Part shown: positions 25,377 to 33,640 of the stretch, piece after piece
Numbering within the stretch: position 1 is the first letter of the stretch
How the letters are laid out: every line of letters begins with the position of its first letter
Assembly (NCBI GenBank): GCA_902784615.1
Contig: CACZVN010000008.1
Location: 1-64,000 of the forward strand
Length of the DNA: 64,000 bases
Reading direction: 5' to 3'
DNA from: an uncultured Prevotellaceae bacterium
Lineage (GTDB): Bacteria; Bacteroidota; Bacteroidia; Bacteroidales; Bacteroidaceae
Made by a program: the position numbers and the translations under genes
The notes under the pieces: model-generated
Seen by the model: the letters and a program-made list of their open reading frames with translations, nothing else
Told to the model about the DNA's origin: nothing
Databases searched by the model: none

Positions 25377-27778
25377 GTCTTGATATTTTGGGTTTTGTTT
25401 GCCTTGAGTTTGATGGTTTTCTGTTGCCCATTATATAATAAGGTGACGGTGCTGTTCTGGCGGGCCTTGATGGAACAGTCGCGCACATAGCCGCCTTTCC
25501 ATTCGAAGCTCACCTCATAGCCGCCCCGGGCACAGAGGCCACTGACTTTGCCTTCGCTCCAGACTTCGGGGATGGCGGGGAGTAGTTCTATTGAACATTG
25601 ATTATTGACCATTGAAGATTGTATCAGCATCTCGCAGACCCCCGCAACACCGCCGAAGTTGCCATCGATCTGGAATGGCGGATGGGCGTCGAAGAGGTTG
25701 GGGTAGGTACCACCACCTTTGCTGTAGTTGGGGATGCGGCTTTTCTCAGGGGCCACGGCGGTCAGCAGCTTGCGGTAGATCTGATAGGCCTTTTCACCAT
25801 TCTTCATGCGTGCCCATAGGTTGATGCGCCAGCCCGTGCTCCAGCCCGTGGTCTCATCACCCTTGAGCTCGAGGGTGCGAGCGGCGGCTTTCTGTAGGAG
25901 GGGATCCGTCAGGTGGTTACCAGGGTAGAGGCCGATGAGATGGCTCTGGTGACGGTGATGGAAGTCGCGGTCATCCCAGTCGTAATACCACTCGTTCAGG
26001 TCGCCCATGTGGCCGACGGTATAGGGATGGAGGCGGACAAGGGCCTGCTCTATCTCTTTGTTACGCTCACCGAGTACTTTCCCGGCAGCGATGGTGTTGA
26101 GGAAGAGTTCGCGAATGATGGCGAGGTCGGCCGTACCTCCGTAACAGGTCGTACCGTGATAGCCTTTGTCGGTGATATATTCATTTTCTGGGGAGGTACT
26201 GGGGGCGGTGATCAATTCGTCTGGCGCCTTGGGGTTCTCAATGAGCCAGTTGAGACAGAAGATGGTGGCTCCTTTCATCAGGGGATAGGCGACGGTGCGC
26301 AGATACTCCTTGTCTTGGGTGAACTGATAGCGCTCCCAGAGGGTATTCACCAACCAGGCACCGCCCATGTTCCAGTTGGCCCACATTGGATTCTCGCGTT
26401 TCTCACCAACGGGATTACTCATTGCCCAGATGTCGGAGTTGTGGCTGGAGCACCAACCGTCTTTGATATTATAATAGTTCTTGGCCGTGAACTTGCCATT
26501 AGCGGCAAGGGCTCGGACGAAGTCATCGAGAGGCTGTGCCATCTCAGACATATTGGCGACGAAGGTGGGCCAGTAGTTCTCTTCGAGGTTGATGTTCACG
26601 GTGTAGTTGCCGCGCCAGGGTGACCAGAGGTGGGGTGTCCAGAGTCCCTGCAGGTTGGCGGGTACACCAGATGTGCGGGAACAGGAGATGAGAAGGTAGC
26701 GCCCGAACTGGAAGTAGAGTTCTTCGATGTAGCGGTTATCACCGCCGCCATCGGTATATGCCTTCAGCAGATCGCTCGTGTTGACAGCCGTACTAACTGT
26801 GCTCGTCTGGTTAGATAGTCTGATCTTTACCCTGTCGTAGATGGCCTTGTAGTCGGAGAGGTGACGGTCATAGAACTGCTCGTAGCTGTAATTCTGCGTG
26901 TGCCAGAGGTCATTGGCGGCATTCTCCAGATAGGGAGCTCCCTCGGTGACGGGGTGCTTGTCGAAGCCGTTGAAACTCGTTTCATTGACGATATATAAGA
27001 TGGCTTCCTTGGCATGGGTGATGGTCAGGGAGGAATCGCTGGCCGTGGTTTCGCCGTCGGTCTTGACACTGATCATCGTGCAGAAATGGATGCTCTCCTT
27101 AGCATCGCCTGTAGCATGCCCCGTCATCGTCAACTGTGTGGGGATCGTCTTCACCTGATGGGGCACCTGGGCGGTCAGAGCGATACGGCAGTTGATGTCA
27201 CCCCTGAGCCGGATGGCAATGAGTTTATCGGGATTTGAGGCGAAATACTCGCGTTCGATCTTCTTGCCGTCGCGCAGATAGCTGTCTTTCACGATACTGC
27301 TGTCGAGGCTGAGGCTGCGGTGGTAGTCTGTGACAGTCCCCAGACCGAGGTCTTTGATGTGCAGTGTGCCGAGGGGCTGGTAATATTGGCTGTTTGGTCC
27401 CTGAACATGGAGTTGCAGGGAGTCGGCTTTGGCATAGTCTTCGTTGAAGAGAGCCTCGCGGATGGCTGGAATCCACTGGTGGGCATCCGCGTCGAGATTC
27501 CTGTCAACGGGCTTGCCTGTCCATAGGGTGATATCGTTCAGGTAGATGATATTATCATCCGTCCCACCATAGACGAGCGCTCCGAGTTTGCCGTTGCCGA
27601 TGGGTAGTGACTCCTCGAAGAAATCAGCAGGACGATCATAGTGGAGCACCATCGGTGCCTGATCACCCGGGCGCTCACACGGGGACTGATCACACGGGGA
27701 CTGTCCCTCCTGCGCATAGCTTGCGGCGCACAGAGGGACTGTCCCCAGTGTGATCATAAGTAGTATAATTCTCTTCAT
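25370..27778 (-). CDS. Glycoside hydrolase family 95 alpha-L-fucosidase (or related), exported
   Basis: About 802 residues from ATG 27778. The mature N-terminus (VLHYDRPADFFEESLPIGNG, then YLNDITLWTGKP) is the GH95 N-terminal beta domain; an (alpha/alpha)6 barrel with WTPHLWSPWRGNYTVNINLE and a C-terminal beta domain follow. GH95 enzymes mostly remove alpha-1,2-fucose (some act on galactose) from host glycans or plant polymers. Start choice: an in-frame ORF begins at 27838, but the promoter box at 27805-27812 lies inside it, so MKRII at 27778 is preferred. A REP-like inverted repeat (27688-27756) codes for the end of the signal peptide and the first mature residues (QSPCDQSPCE), an insertion not expected in the family. 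Confidence 0.93.
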   Translation of the reverse strand: MKRIILLMITLGTVPLCAASYAQEGQSPCDQSPCERPGDQAPMVLHYDRPADFFEESLPIGNGKLGALVYGGTDDNIIYLNDITLWTGKPVDRNLDADAHQWIPAIREALFNEDYAKADSLQLHVQGPNSQYYQPLGTLHIKDLGLGTVTDYHRSLSLDSSIVKDSYLRDGKKIEREYFASNPDKLIAIRLRGDINCRIALTAQVPHQVKTIPTQLTMTGHATGDAKESIHFCTMISVKTDGETTASDSSLTITHAKEAILYIVNETSFNGFDKHPVTEGAPYLENAANDLWHTQNYSYEQFYDRHLSDYKAIYDRVKIRLSNQTSTVSTAVNTSDLLKAYTDGGGDNRYIEELYFQFGRYLLISCSRTSGVPANLQGLWTPHLWSPWRGNYTVNINLEENYWPTFVANMSEMAQPLDDFVRALAANGKFTAKNYYNIKDGWCSSHNSDIWAMSNPVGEKRENPMWANWNMGGAWLVNTLWERYQFTQDKEYLRTVAYPLMKGATIFCLNWLIENPKAPDELITAPSTSPENEYITDKGYHGTTCYGGTADLAIIRELFLNTIAAGKVLGERNKEIEQALVRLHPYTVGHMGDLNEWYYDWDDRDFHHRHQSHLIGLYPGNHLTDPLLQKAAARTLELKGDETTGWSTGWRINLWARMKNGEKAYQIYRKLLTAVAPEKSRIPNYSKGGGTYPNLFDAHPPFQIDGNFGGVAGVCEMLIQSSMVNNQCSIELLPAIPEVWSEGKVSGLCARGGYEVSFEWKGGYVRDCSIKARQNSTVTLLYNGQQKTIKLKANKTQNIKTW
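27674..27756. repeat. REP-like inverted repeat within the GH95 signal-peptide region
   Basis: TGATCACACGGGGACTGTCC (from 27688) pairs with GGGACTGTCCCCAGTGTGAT (to 27756) with one bulge and one mismatch. A further direct copy of TCACACGGGGACTG precedes it (27675). The whole block is translated in frame. Confidence 0.8.
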
Positions 27779-27800
27779 CTTGATTATTTTAGCCATTTCG

Positions 27801-27832
27801 TTTGCAAAGATACAAAAGATTTCGTATATTTG
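27801..27832 (+). promoter_or_regulatory. Promoter of ptb, overlapping the divergent GH95 promoter
   Basis: Plus strand: TTTG (27801-27804), 20 bp, TATATTTG (27825-27832), 26 bp before the ptb start. Minus strand: TATCTTTG at 27805-27812, 26 bp before the GH95 start. The two sites interleave, so transcription in one direction may hinder the other. Confidence 0.7.
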
Positions 27833-27858
27833 CAGCATAAAACTGTAAAAAAAAACCT

Positions 27859-28695
27859 ATGCAATCGATCAGAACCCTGAACGACATGATTGTCTTCCTC
27901 CAGCAGCGGGGAGACAAGAAACGCGTGGCTGTTGTCTGTGCCAATGATGCCAGTACCCGTTATGCTGTAGAGAAAGGTAAGGAGATGGGATTTATCGAAC
28001 CCGTCTATGTGGATGGTGATGATAAGGAGGAATGTGCCCGCAGGGCCGTTGCCATGTGCAAGAGCGGTGAGGCCGACATCCTGATGAAGGGACTTATCAA
28101 TACCGATGTCATCCTGCGTGCTATCCTCGACAGGGAGACGGGTATCCTGCGCCCTGGTCATGTGCTCACCCATATTGCTATGGCAGAGATCCCCAAGTAC
28201 GAAAAGTTGCTTTTCTTTACGGATGCTGCCGTCATCCCCGTACCTACGGAGGCCCAGCGCCGTCAGCAGATCCACTATGTGAACTATGTCTGTCATGCTC
28301 TCGGCATTGAGGAGCCTCGGATCTCCCTGATCCACTGTGCGGAAAAGGTGAGTGCCAAGACGTTCCCCTATACGGTCGATTACTTAGAGATCATCGCCGA
28401 GGCCCAGACGGGAAAGTTCGGACGTTGCATCATCGACGGTCCGCTGGATCTGAAGACCTCGCTGGATAGTGTGAGTCTGCGGGAGAAAGGCATCCATTCC
28501 GTGATCGACGGACAGGCCGATGCCCTGATCTTCCCTGATATCGTGGCGGGTAATGTGTTTTATAAGACGCTTACGCTTTTCGGCTATGCGAAGACGGCAG
28601 GTGTGCTCCAAGGCACACAGTGCTGTTGTGTGCTACCCTCTCGTGCCGACAGTCCGGAGTCCAAATATTACTCCCTCGCCCTCGCCGCTATTTAG
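27859..28695 (+). CDS. ptb: Phosphate butyryltransferase / phosphotransacetylase family
   Basis: A 278-residue cytoplasmic enzyme that exchanges CoA for phosphate on butyryl- or branched-chain acyl-CoA. The family pattern is clear: KMxF-like N-terminal segment GFIEPVYVDGD, DILMKGLINTDVILRAIL, LTHIAMAEIP and the C-terminal GKFGRCIIDGPL with KTAGVLQG. The usual partner is butyrate kinase, which is here the convergent neighbour rather than an operon mate; the two stop codons overlap. Substrate (butyrate, isobutyrate, 2-methylbutyrate) cannot be told from sequence. Confidence 0.9.
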   Translation: MQSIRTLNDMIVFLQQRGDKKRVAVVCANDASTRYAVEKGKEMGFIEPVYVDGDDKEECARRAVAMCKSGEADILMKGLINTDVILRAILDRETGILRPGHVLTHIAMAEIPKYEKLLFFTDAAVIPVPTEAQRRQQIHYVNYVCHALGIEEPRISLIHCAEKVSAKTFPYTVDYLEIIAEAQTGKFGRCIIDGPLDLKTSLDSVSLREKGIHSVIDGQADALIFPDIVAGNVFYKTLTLFGYAKTAGVLQGTQCCCVLPSRADSPESKYYSLALAAI

Positions 28696-29753
28696 GAATA
28701 GACTTTGATTTCCTGTTCTCCGCGCATGGCCCTGAGCACATTCATGGCCAATGCCGTCAGTTCGTCCTCGCCGGGATAGACGAATATGGGGGCGAGGTAG
28801 CTGAGCCGACGGCGCAGTCCGTCAGTGACATACTGGCTGTGGGCAATGGCACCAGTAAGGATGACGGCATCTACGTGTCCATTGGTGGCTGGTGCCAGTG
28901 AGGCCAGCCAGCGCGCTATGCTGTAGATCATGGCGTCGAGCACCAACTTGGCTTTCTGGTCGCCCTCGGCGATGCGCCGTTCCACCTCTCTCACGTCATT
29001 GGTGCCCAGATGGGCCGTCAATCCACTGTGACCGTTAATCTTGCGCAGCATCTCTGCTTCGGTATATTGTCCGCTGTAGCATAGTTTCACCAGTGCAGCC
29101 GTGGGTAGCATACCTGCCCGTGAAGGCGAGAAAGGACCGTCGCCGCTCAGTGCGTCGCTGCACTCGATGGCCCGTCCGTGGTGGTGCATGGCGAAGGAGA
29201 TGCCGCTGCCCATGTGACAGACGATCAGGTCCTGCTCCTCGTACTTGAGGTTGTGTTCACGGCAGTAGCGCTTGGCGATCTCCCGCTGGTTCAGGGCGTG
29301 CCAGATGGTCTGGTGAGGCATTTCGGGCAGACCGGTGATGCGGGCCACGTCGTCGAGTTCATCAACAACGCCCGGATCGACGGTGAAGGCGCGACAGCCC
29401 TTGATCTCGCGGGCTATGCTCAGCGCTATCAGCGACCCTAAGTTACAGGCGTGGTGCAGACGGGGGTGCTTAGTGTCTTCGATCACCTTGTCGTTCAGTT
29501 CATAGACGCCGCTTTCGATGGGTTTCACCAGACCACCGCGACCCACGACCACGTCGAAGTCCATGGTGTAGCCCTGACGCTGGAGTTCCTCCAGGATCTT
29601 TTCCTTGCGGTAGTCGAATTCGTCCATGATGAACGGATAGCGGCATAGTTCTTCGAACGGGTGGTTCAGTGTGGCGTGCATTAGTAGTTTCTCGTCTTGG
29701 AAGACCCCTATCTTGGTTGAGATCATTCCCGGATTAATAGCTAATATTTTCAT
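28692..29753 (-). CDS. buk: Butyrate kinase
   Basis: A 353-residue acetokinase-family (ASKHA fold) enzyme that makes ATP from an acyl phosphate. Phosphate-binding loops ILAINPGMISTKIGVF and CHMGSGISFAMHHHGRAIEC, the GDGPFSPSRAG substrate loop and LTGAIAHSQ are all present. The ATG at 29753 is chosen because residues from there match the family start. Convergent with ptb, with stop codons sharing bases, so the two steps of one pathway run from separate promoters. Confidence 0.93.
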   Translation of the reverse strand: MKILAINPGMISTKIGVFQDEKLLMHATLNHPFEELCRYPFIMDEFDYRKEKILEELQRQGYTMDFDVVVGRGGLVKPIESGVYELNDKVIEDTKHPRLHHACNLGSLIALSIAREIKGCRAFTVDPGVVDELDDVARITGLPEMPHQTIWHALNQREIAKRYCREHNLKYEEQDLIVCHMGSGISFAMHHHGRAIECSDALSGDGPFSPSRAGMLPTAALVKLCYSGQYTEAEMLRKINGHSGLTAHLGTNDVREVERRIAEGDQKAKLVLDAMIYSIARWLASLAPATNGHVDAVILTGAIAHSQYVTDGLRRRLSYLAPIFVYPGEDELTALAMNVLRAMRGEQEIKVYS

Positions 29754-29818
29754 AACGGTCAATTTTGCTACAAAGATAAGCAATTATATTGAAACAAACA
29801 AGTAATTCTCCTATTTTA

Positions 29819-30727
29819 TCATTCAATATAAGGTACGCATTGGCGGATTTCTACGGGGATACTTTCTATATCCAGACTGTCCTCTTTGATGCGTAGGAGA
29901 ACCATACAGGCTTTACTGTTGATGGGCTTCGGTTGGTCGAAGATAAAGTTGCCAATGCTATAGTAGATCTTCTTGCCCTGAAACTCCTCAATGGTCTGGA
30001 GGGTATGGGTGTGGTGACATACCAGGATGTCGGCACCAGCCCGTATTAACTGATGGGCTTCCAGACGCTGACTGGGTACGGGTTGCAGGGTATGTTCGCC
30101 GCCCCAGTGGAGCGATACGATGATGACAGCGGTGGAATCTGCTCTGCGGAGACGGTTGACGCGTTCCAGCAACGAGTCCATGGGTTCCTGACTCACACAG
30201 GGCTTATCTGGCAGATAGGCGTAGTTCTCAAGTGCTAGACGTAGTGAGGCCACAAGCCATACTTTTCGTGGATGTTCTGCCAACAATACGGGTTGCACGG
30301 CCTCGTTCATATTCTCACCAGCACCGATGGGCACCATCCCGGCTGCGAGGATGTTGCGTTTGGTGTCAAGCAGTCCTTCACGCCCTTGGTCGATGGAGTG
30401 GTTGTTGGCCAGGTTCAGATGGGTGTAACCATGACGTTGCAGGGTGTCGAGCCATTCGGGTTCGCCACGGAAGATAAAGCGTTTGAAGACGGGTGCCTCG
30501 ATCTTCGTGGCAGGGCACTCCAGATTACCAACGACGAGTTGTGCGGAACGAAACACGGAGTCGATGTCCTCTGAGAACAGATGATCGACCCCGTGATGTT
30601 CTATCACCTGACGCACACCACGGTCTAGGAGGATGTCGCCAGTGAAAAGGATATTCAGTGTGTCGGCGTTCTGGGCCGACACACTGGACATCAGACTAAC
30701 AGCCAGAACTATAGAAATAATCCTCAT
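29819..30727 (-). CDS. CapA-like metallophosphatase-fold exported protein
   Basis: A 302-residue protein with signal peptide (MRIISIVLAVSLMSSVSA) and the CapA/PgsA fold: LFTGDILLDRG, VVGNLECPAT, LNLANNHSIDQGREG, SLHWGGEH and the metal-site HHTHTLQ with YYSIGNFIFDQ. In other bacteria CapA-like proteins act in poly-gamma-glutamate capsule export or attachment; no capsule genes are nearby, so the role here is open. Its start lies inside the 3' end of the DUF3160 gene (32-bp overlap), so it is translated from the same mRNA. Confidence 0.87.
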   Translation of the reverse strand: MRIISIVLAVSLMSSVSAQNADTLNILFTGDILLDRGVRQVIEHHGVDHLFSEDIDSVFRSAQLVVGNLECPATKIEAPVFKRFIFRGEPEWLDTLQRHGYTHLNLANNHSIDQGREGLLDTKRNILAAGMVPIGAGENMNEAVQPVLLAEHPRKVWLVASLRLALENYAYLPDKPCVSQEPMDSLLERVNRLRRADSTAVIIVSLHWGGEHTLQPVPSQRLEAHQLIRAGADILVCHHTHTLQTIEEFQGKKIYYSIGNFIFDQPKPINSKACMVLLRIKEDSLDIESIPVEIRQCVPYIE

Positions 30728-33122
30728 TGGCCTCTGGCATTTTCTTCAGTGGCACGATGATACGTTTCATCCACTCTGGTACACCCTTGCGCGGGTTCTT
30801 CTCCAACTGCTGCTGCCATTCCTCGTCAGTGAGGCGCGGTGCACTGAGGGGCTGGGTGAACTCACGATAGCTCAGTACGGCACCACGTGTCAGATACAGA
30901 TAACCGTCGATCTCTACGACCACATAGATCTCGTCGGCAAGACCTACGGCTTCGAAGAGGATGGACTTTTCAGGATTGTTGTCGGCATTGGCGGTATAGA
31001 CATCGGCGACGAGTGCCACCTTCTTGTCGGCACCCTCCACATTGCTCCAACCATCGAGATACTGGTCTGGCTGACGAACGAGATCCAGGGAGATATTCTC
31101 GAAGGTAGCACCGATACATTCTATCTGGTCGTACTCCTCATCGGTGATGGGCGTACCGGCGAGTTCCTTCTCACTGATGTTCAGCAGGAACTGTGCTTCC
31201 TCACGCAGACGGTTAGTGGCATCGCTGGCCTTCTGGGTCAACATACTCTGTTCCTTCAGCAGCTTCTCGGTGTTATCGAGCAGTTCGAGGGCTTTCTTCC
31301 AGAAGTTGATATTAGGCTCCACGTAACCCTTCACTAAAGGCTCGGGCAGACCACCACCGCCACACTCGGCTCCGAAGGGCTGCTTGGCGTAGAGGATGGC
31401 ATCGTGCTTCAGTTCTGCCCATGAGGCAAGCACGGCATTCATATTTTTCTTATCCCACTCGGGAGTGACCATGAAGTAAGGCAGATTCTCGCCCTTGTCG
31501 TTGAGCACCTTCAGGGTGTTCATCCACTGGGTGGCGATGGTCTCCTGCCAGTCGATCTCCTGCATGCGCTTCTTCATCTTGTCGAGGGCAGGTTTGAAAC
31601 CCTTCCACTCCTGTTTCTCCTCCATGAGGATCTGTTCGGCGGCAGAGACACCCATGGCGGCGAAGAAATCAAGACCCTTCGGTACGCCACGCTGAGTGGG
31701 TTTGTTGTCGTAATCGACGGTCTTCAGCAATACCTCGGCATCGGGCTGGTAACGTTGTGGCATCAGACAGATCTTATTATGACTGGTCTTCTCGAATGCC
31801 GGACGGATACGCGTCTGCTCATTACCGATTTTTTCAAGGGTTTTCTTCAGTTCGTCTATCTTCTGCTGGTTGGCAAGCAGACTCTCGAGCGGCAGCCCAG
31901 TCTTCTTCACTTCTGCAATCACCTGTGGGATTGACAGATTGTCGGGCTGTCCCATGAGGAAGGTGATGAGTTTGTTGAAGGTGTCGTAGTTCTTCTTGGC
32001 CTGTGGATTGTTATCTAAGGCGTAGGCCATTACCACGGCTTCCTTTACCTCGTCGGGGTTATTCATGCCGAAGGGTACGCTCTGCAGCCACATCATACCA
32101 CGGAAGTAGCGCTGCAACGTCTCATTGCGGGAATAATGACCACGGGGACGGAAGAGACTGTAGGCAAACTCAATCTCCTTATAATCCTCCATGAAGTCGC
32201 TGATGTCGTTCTTAGCCTTCATCACCTTCTCCACCTCGGGTTTGGCCTCTGCCTGTTCCTCGGGAGTACCGATGGTCTTTCCCGTCAGTAACTGATAAGC
32301 CACGGCGAAGAATACGGCGTTATGATTGGCATAGGCCCAGATCTCCTCGTTGTTAGTATTGGCGGCCTGCTGGTGCATGGCATCATACATATTGCGCGAC
32401 ATCTCAGTCATCAGTTTGATGAGCGACTCCTCCTCAAGTTCCTTCAGCAGACAGTCGAAATAGAGGTGATAGAGTTGCAGGTAGAGGTCGGTGGTGACGA
32501 AGTTGGGGAACTCCTGATAGTCGTTCTGCTCATAGACATGGAACAGTTGGTCGTGCGTGGCGGGCACGATGGCAAAACCATCCTCAGCCAGATGCTGGCA
32601 GAGCAGGGAGTCGAATTCCTTCAACTGCGCGGGATTGATGAGGTTACCCATGTTTACCCGCAGATCCTCTGGCGTGTCGAAGTTCAGTTTCTTCAACTCG
32701 TCCTCGCGCTCTTGTAGGCGCTTCATAAAGTCCTGCTCCTCCTGGGTGTATTTGATAAGGCCCTTTTCCTGACTGGCACGGTAGTAGAAGTCGCGCCACG
32801 ACTCGTTTTCCTTCTGTTCGATGCCCTGGAAATTAGTGTTCTCGTCGAATTTCCACATCAGGGAGTCGTACCAGGTGGTACCGATATAGACACCACGGAT
32901 ATAGGCATCCTTGAAGGGGAATCCCTGACGGGCGGCTGGTGCATTGCGCAGCACGCGAACGTCACTGATGGACAGTCCGGAGACGTCCATGTTGTAGTCA
33001 ATACTGTCTTTCAGCTGCTCCACGTCAATGTGCGACACGGGCACTGAGACCATACTTGCTTTTTGGCTGCATGCCATCACCAGACCAGCGAGGCACAACA
33101 TCAGGAAGGTTTTTGTTTTCAT
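30696..33122 (-). CDS. DUF3160-family lipoprotein
   Basis: An 808-residue lipoprotein (LVMACS lipobox, C18), rich in alpha helices, matching the DUF3160 family: FPNFVTTDLYLQLYHLYFDC, RPRGHYSRNETLQRYFRGM and SVLAD-like VALVADVYTANAD near the C-terminus. Function unknown in the family. The start overlaps the stop of the preceding 161-aa exported protein (ATGA) and the end overlaps the CapA-like gene, so the three form one tight operon of exported proteins. Confidence 0.88.
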   Translation of the reverse strand: MKTKTFLMLCLAGLVMACSQKASMVSVPVSHIDVEQLKDSIDYNMDVSGLSISDVRVLRNAPAARQGFPFKDAYIRGVYIGTTWYDSLMWKFDENTNFQGIEQKENESWRDFYYRASQEKGLIKYTQEEQDFMKRLQEREDELKKLNFDTPEDLRVNMGNLINPAQLKEFDSLLCQHLAEDGFAIVPATHDQLFHVYEQNDYQEFPNFVTTDLYLQLYHLYFDCLLKELEEESLIKLMTEMSRNMYDAMHQQAANTNNEEIWAYANHNAVFFAVAYQLLTGKTIGTPEEQAEAKPEVEKVMKAKNDISDFMEDYKEIEFAYSLFRPRGHYSRNETLQRYFRGMMWLQSVPFGMNNPDEVKEAVVMAYALDNNPQAKKNYDTFNKLITFLMGQPDNLSIPQVIAEVKKTGLPLESLLANQQKIDELKKTLEKIGNEQTRIRPAFEKTSHNKICLMPQRYQPDAEVLLKTVDYDNKPTQRGVPKGLDFFAAMGVSAAEQILMEEKQEWKGFKPALDKMKKRMQEIDWQETIATQWMNTLKVLNDKGENLPYFMVTPEWDKKNMNAVLASWAELKHDAILYAKQPFGAECGGGGLPEPLVKGYVEPNINFWKKALELLDNTEKLLKEQSMLTQKASDATNRLREEAQFLLNISEKELAGTPITDEEYDQIECIGATFENISLDLVRQPDQYLDGWSNVEGADKKVALVADVYTANADNNPEKSILFEAVGLADEIYVVVEIDGYLYLTRGAVLSYREFTQPLSAPRLTDEEWQQQLEKNPRKGVPEWMKRIIVPLKKMPEANEDYFYSSGC

Positions 33123-33604
33123 TGGCTAAAGTATTTTGTTGCTGTTTCTTTGTCTGTCCCTTTGATCAGATAATGGTCGAAGTCCATGCCGAAACCTCCC
33201 CATTTGTATTCTGCCACGACATAGACGCTGTCGGTAGCAGTCTCCAGACTGCGGATACGTCCGTTGGCGAACCTGAAGTCCTGCAGGGCACCGCCCAGTT
33301 TCGAGCCCATCCACATCGCACGTGCCTTACCGTTGACCTGCTTGAAGATAAACAATCGCCGTCCCTTTTCCGGATAGTAGCGCGTCCCTTTGATGACGCC
33401 CACCATCGCATCTATGCTGCCATCGCTATCGACATCTCCCGTCTGGAACTGATAGACGGGGTAGGGCAACCGCCAGTCGTTCAACCAGTAGAGGCTGTCG
33501 TGCTCCTTGCGCAGCGTGAAACCGTTTTCTTCCCGTAACTCAAAGGTCTGTGCCAGGCACGGGGCGGCTATCAGCCATAGCAGGAGTAGGACGGTTCGTA
33601 TCAT
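33119..33604 (-). CDS. Exported FG-GAP/VCBS-like protein of 161 aa
   Basis: Small exported protein: signal peptide (MIRTVLLLLWLIAAPCLAQ), then a beta-rich domain with TGDVDSDGSIDAMVGVIKGT, a D-x-D-x-D-G calcium-binding loop of the FG-GAP/VCBS type, which in longer proteins repeats to build a propeller; only one repeat is present. The ATG at 33604 is chosen over the TTG at 33610. First gene of the DUF3160-CapA operon, directly after the gyrB terminator. Function unknown. Confidence 0.7.
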   Translation of the reverse strand: MIRTVLLLLWLIAAPCLAQTFELREENGFTLRKEHDSLYWLNDWRLPYPVYQFQTGDVDSDGSIDAMVGVIKGTRYYPEKGRRLFIFKQVNGKARAMWMGSKLGGALQDFRFANGRIRSLETATDSVYVVAEYKWGGFGMDFDHYLIKGTDKETATKYFSQ

Positions 33605-33612
33605 AGGCAAAG

Positions 33613-33636
33613 AAGGGGAACCATACGGCTCCCCTT
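33613..33636 (-). terminator. Terminator between gyrB and the 161-aa protein gene
   Basis: AAGGGGAACC at 33613-33622 pairs with GGCTCCCCTT at 33627-33636 around ATAC, with one mismatch, then TTC TTT on the minus strand. It lies 5 bp past the gyrB stop. Confidence 0.65.
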
Positions 33637-33640
33637 ATCA

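Noticed and set aside
25913-26623. Plus-strand frame of 236 codons opposite the GH95 gene
   Set aside because: Overlaps the conserved catalytic part of GH95 on the other strand; no start signals or domain.
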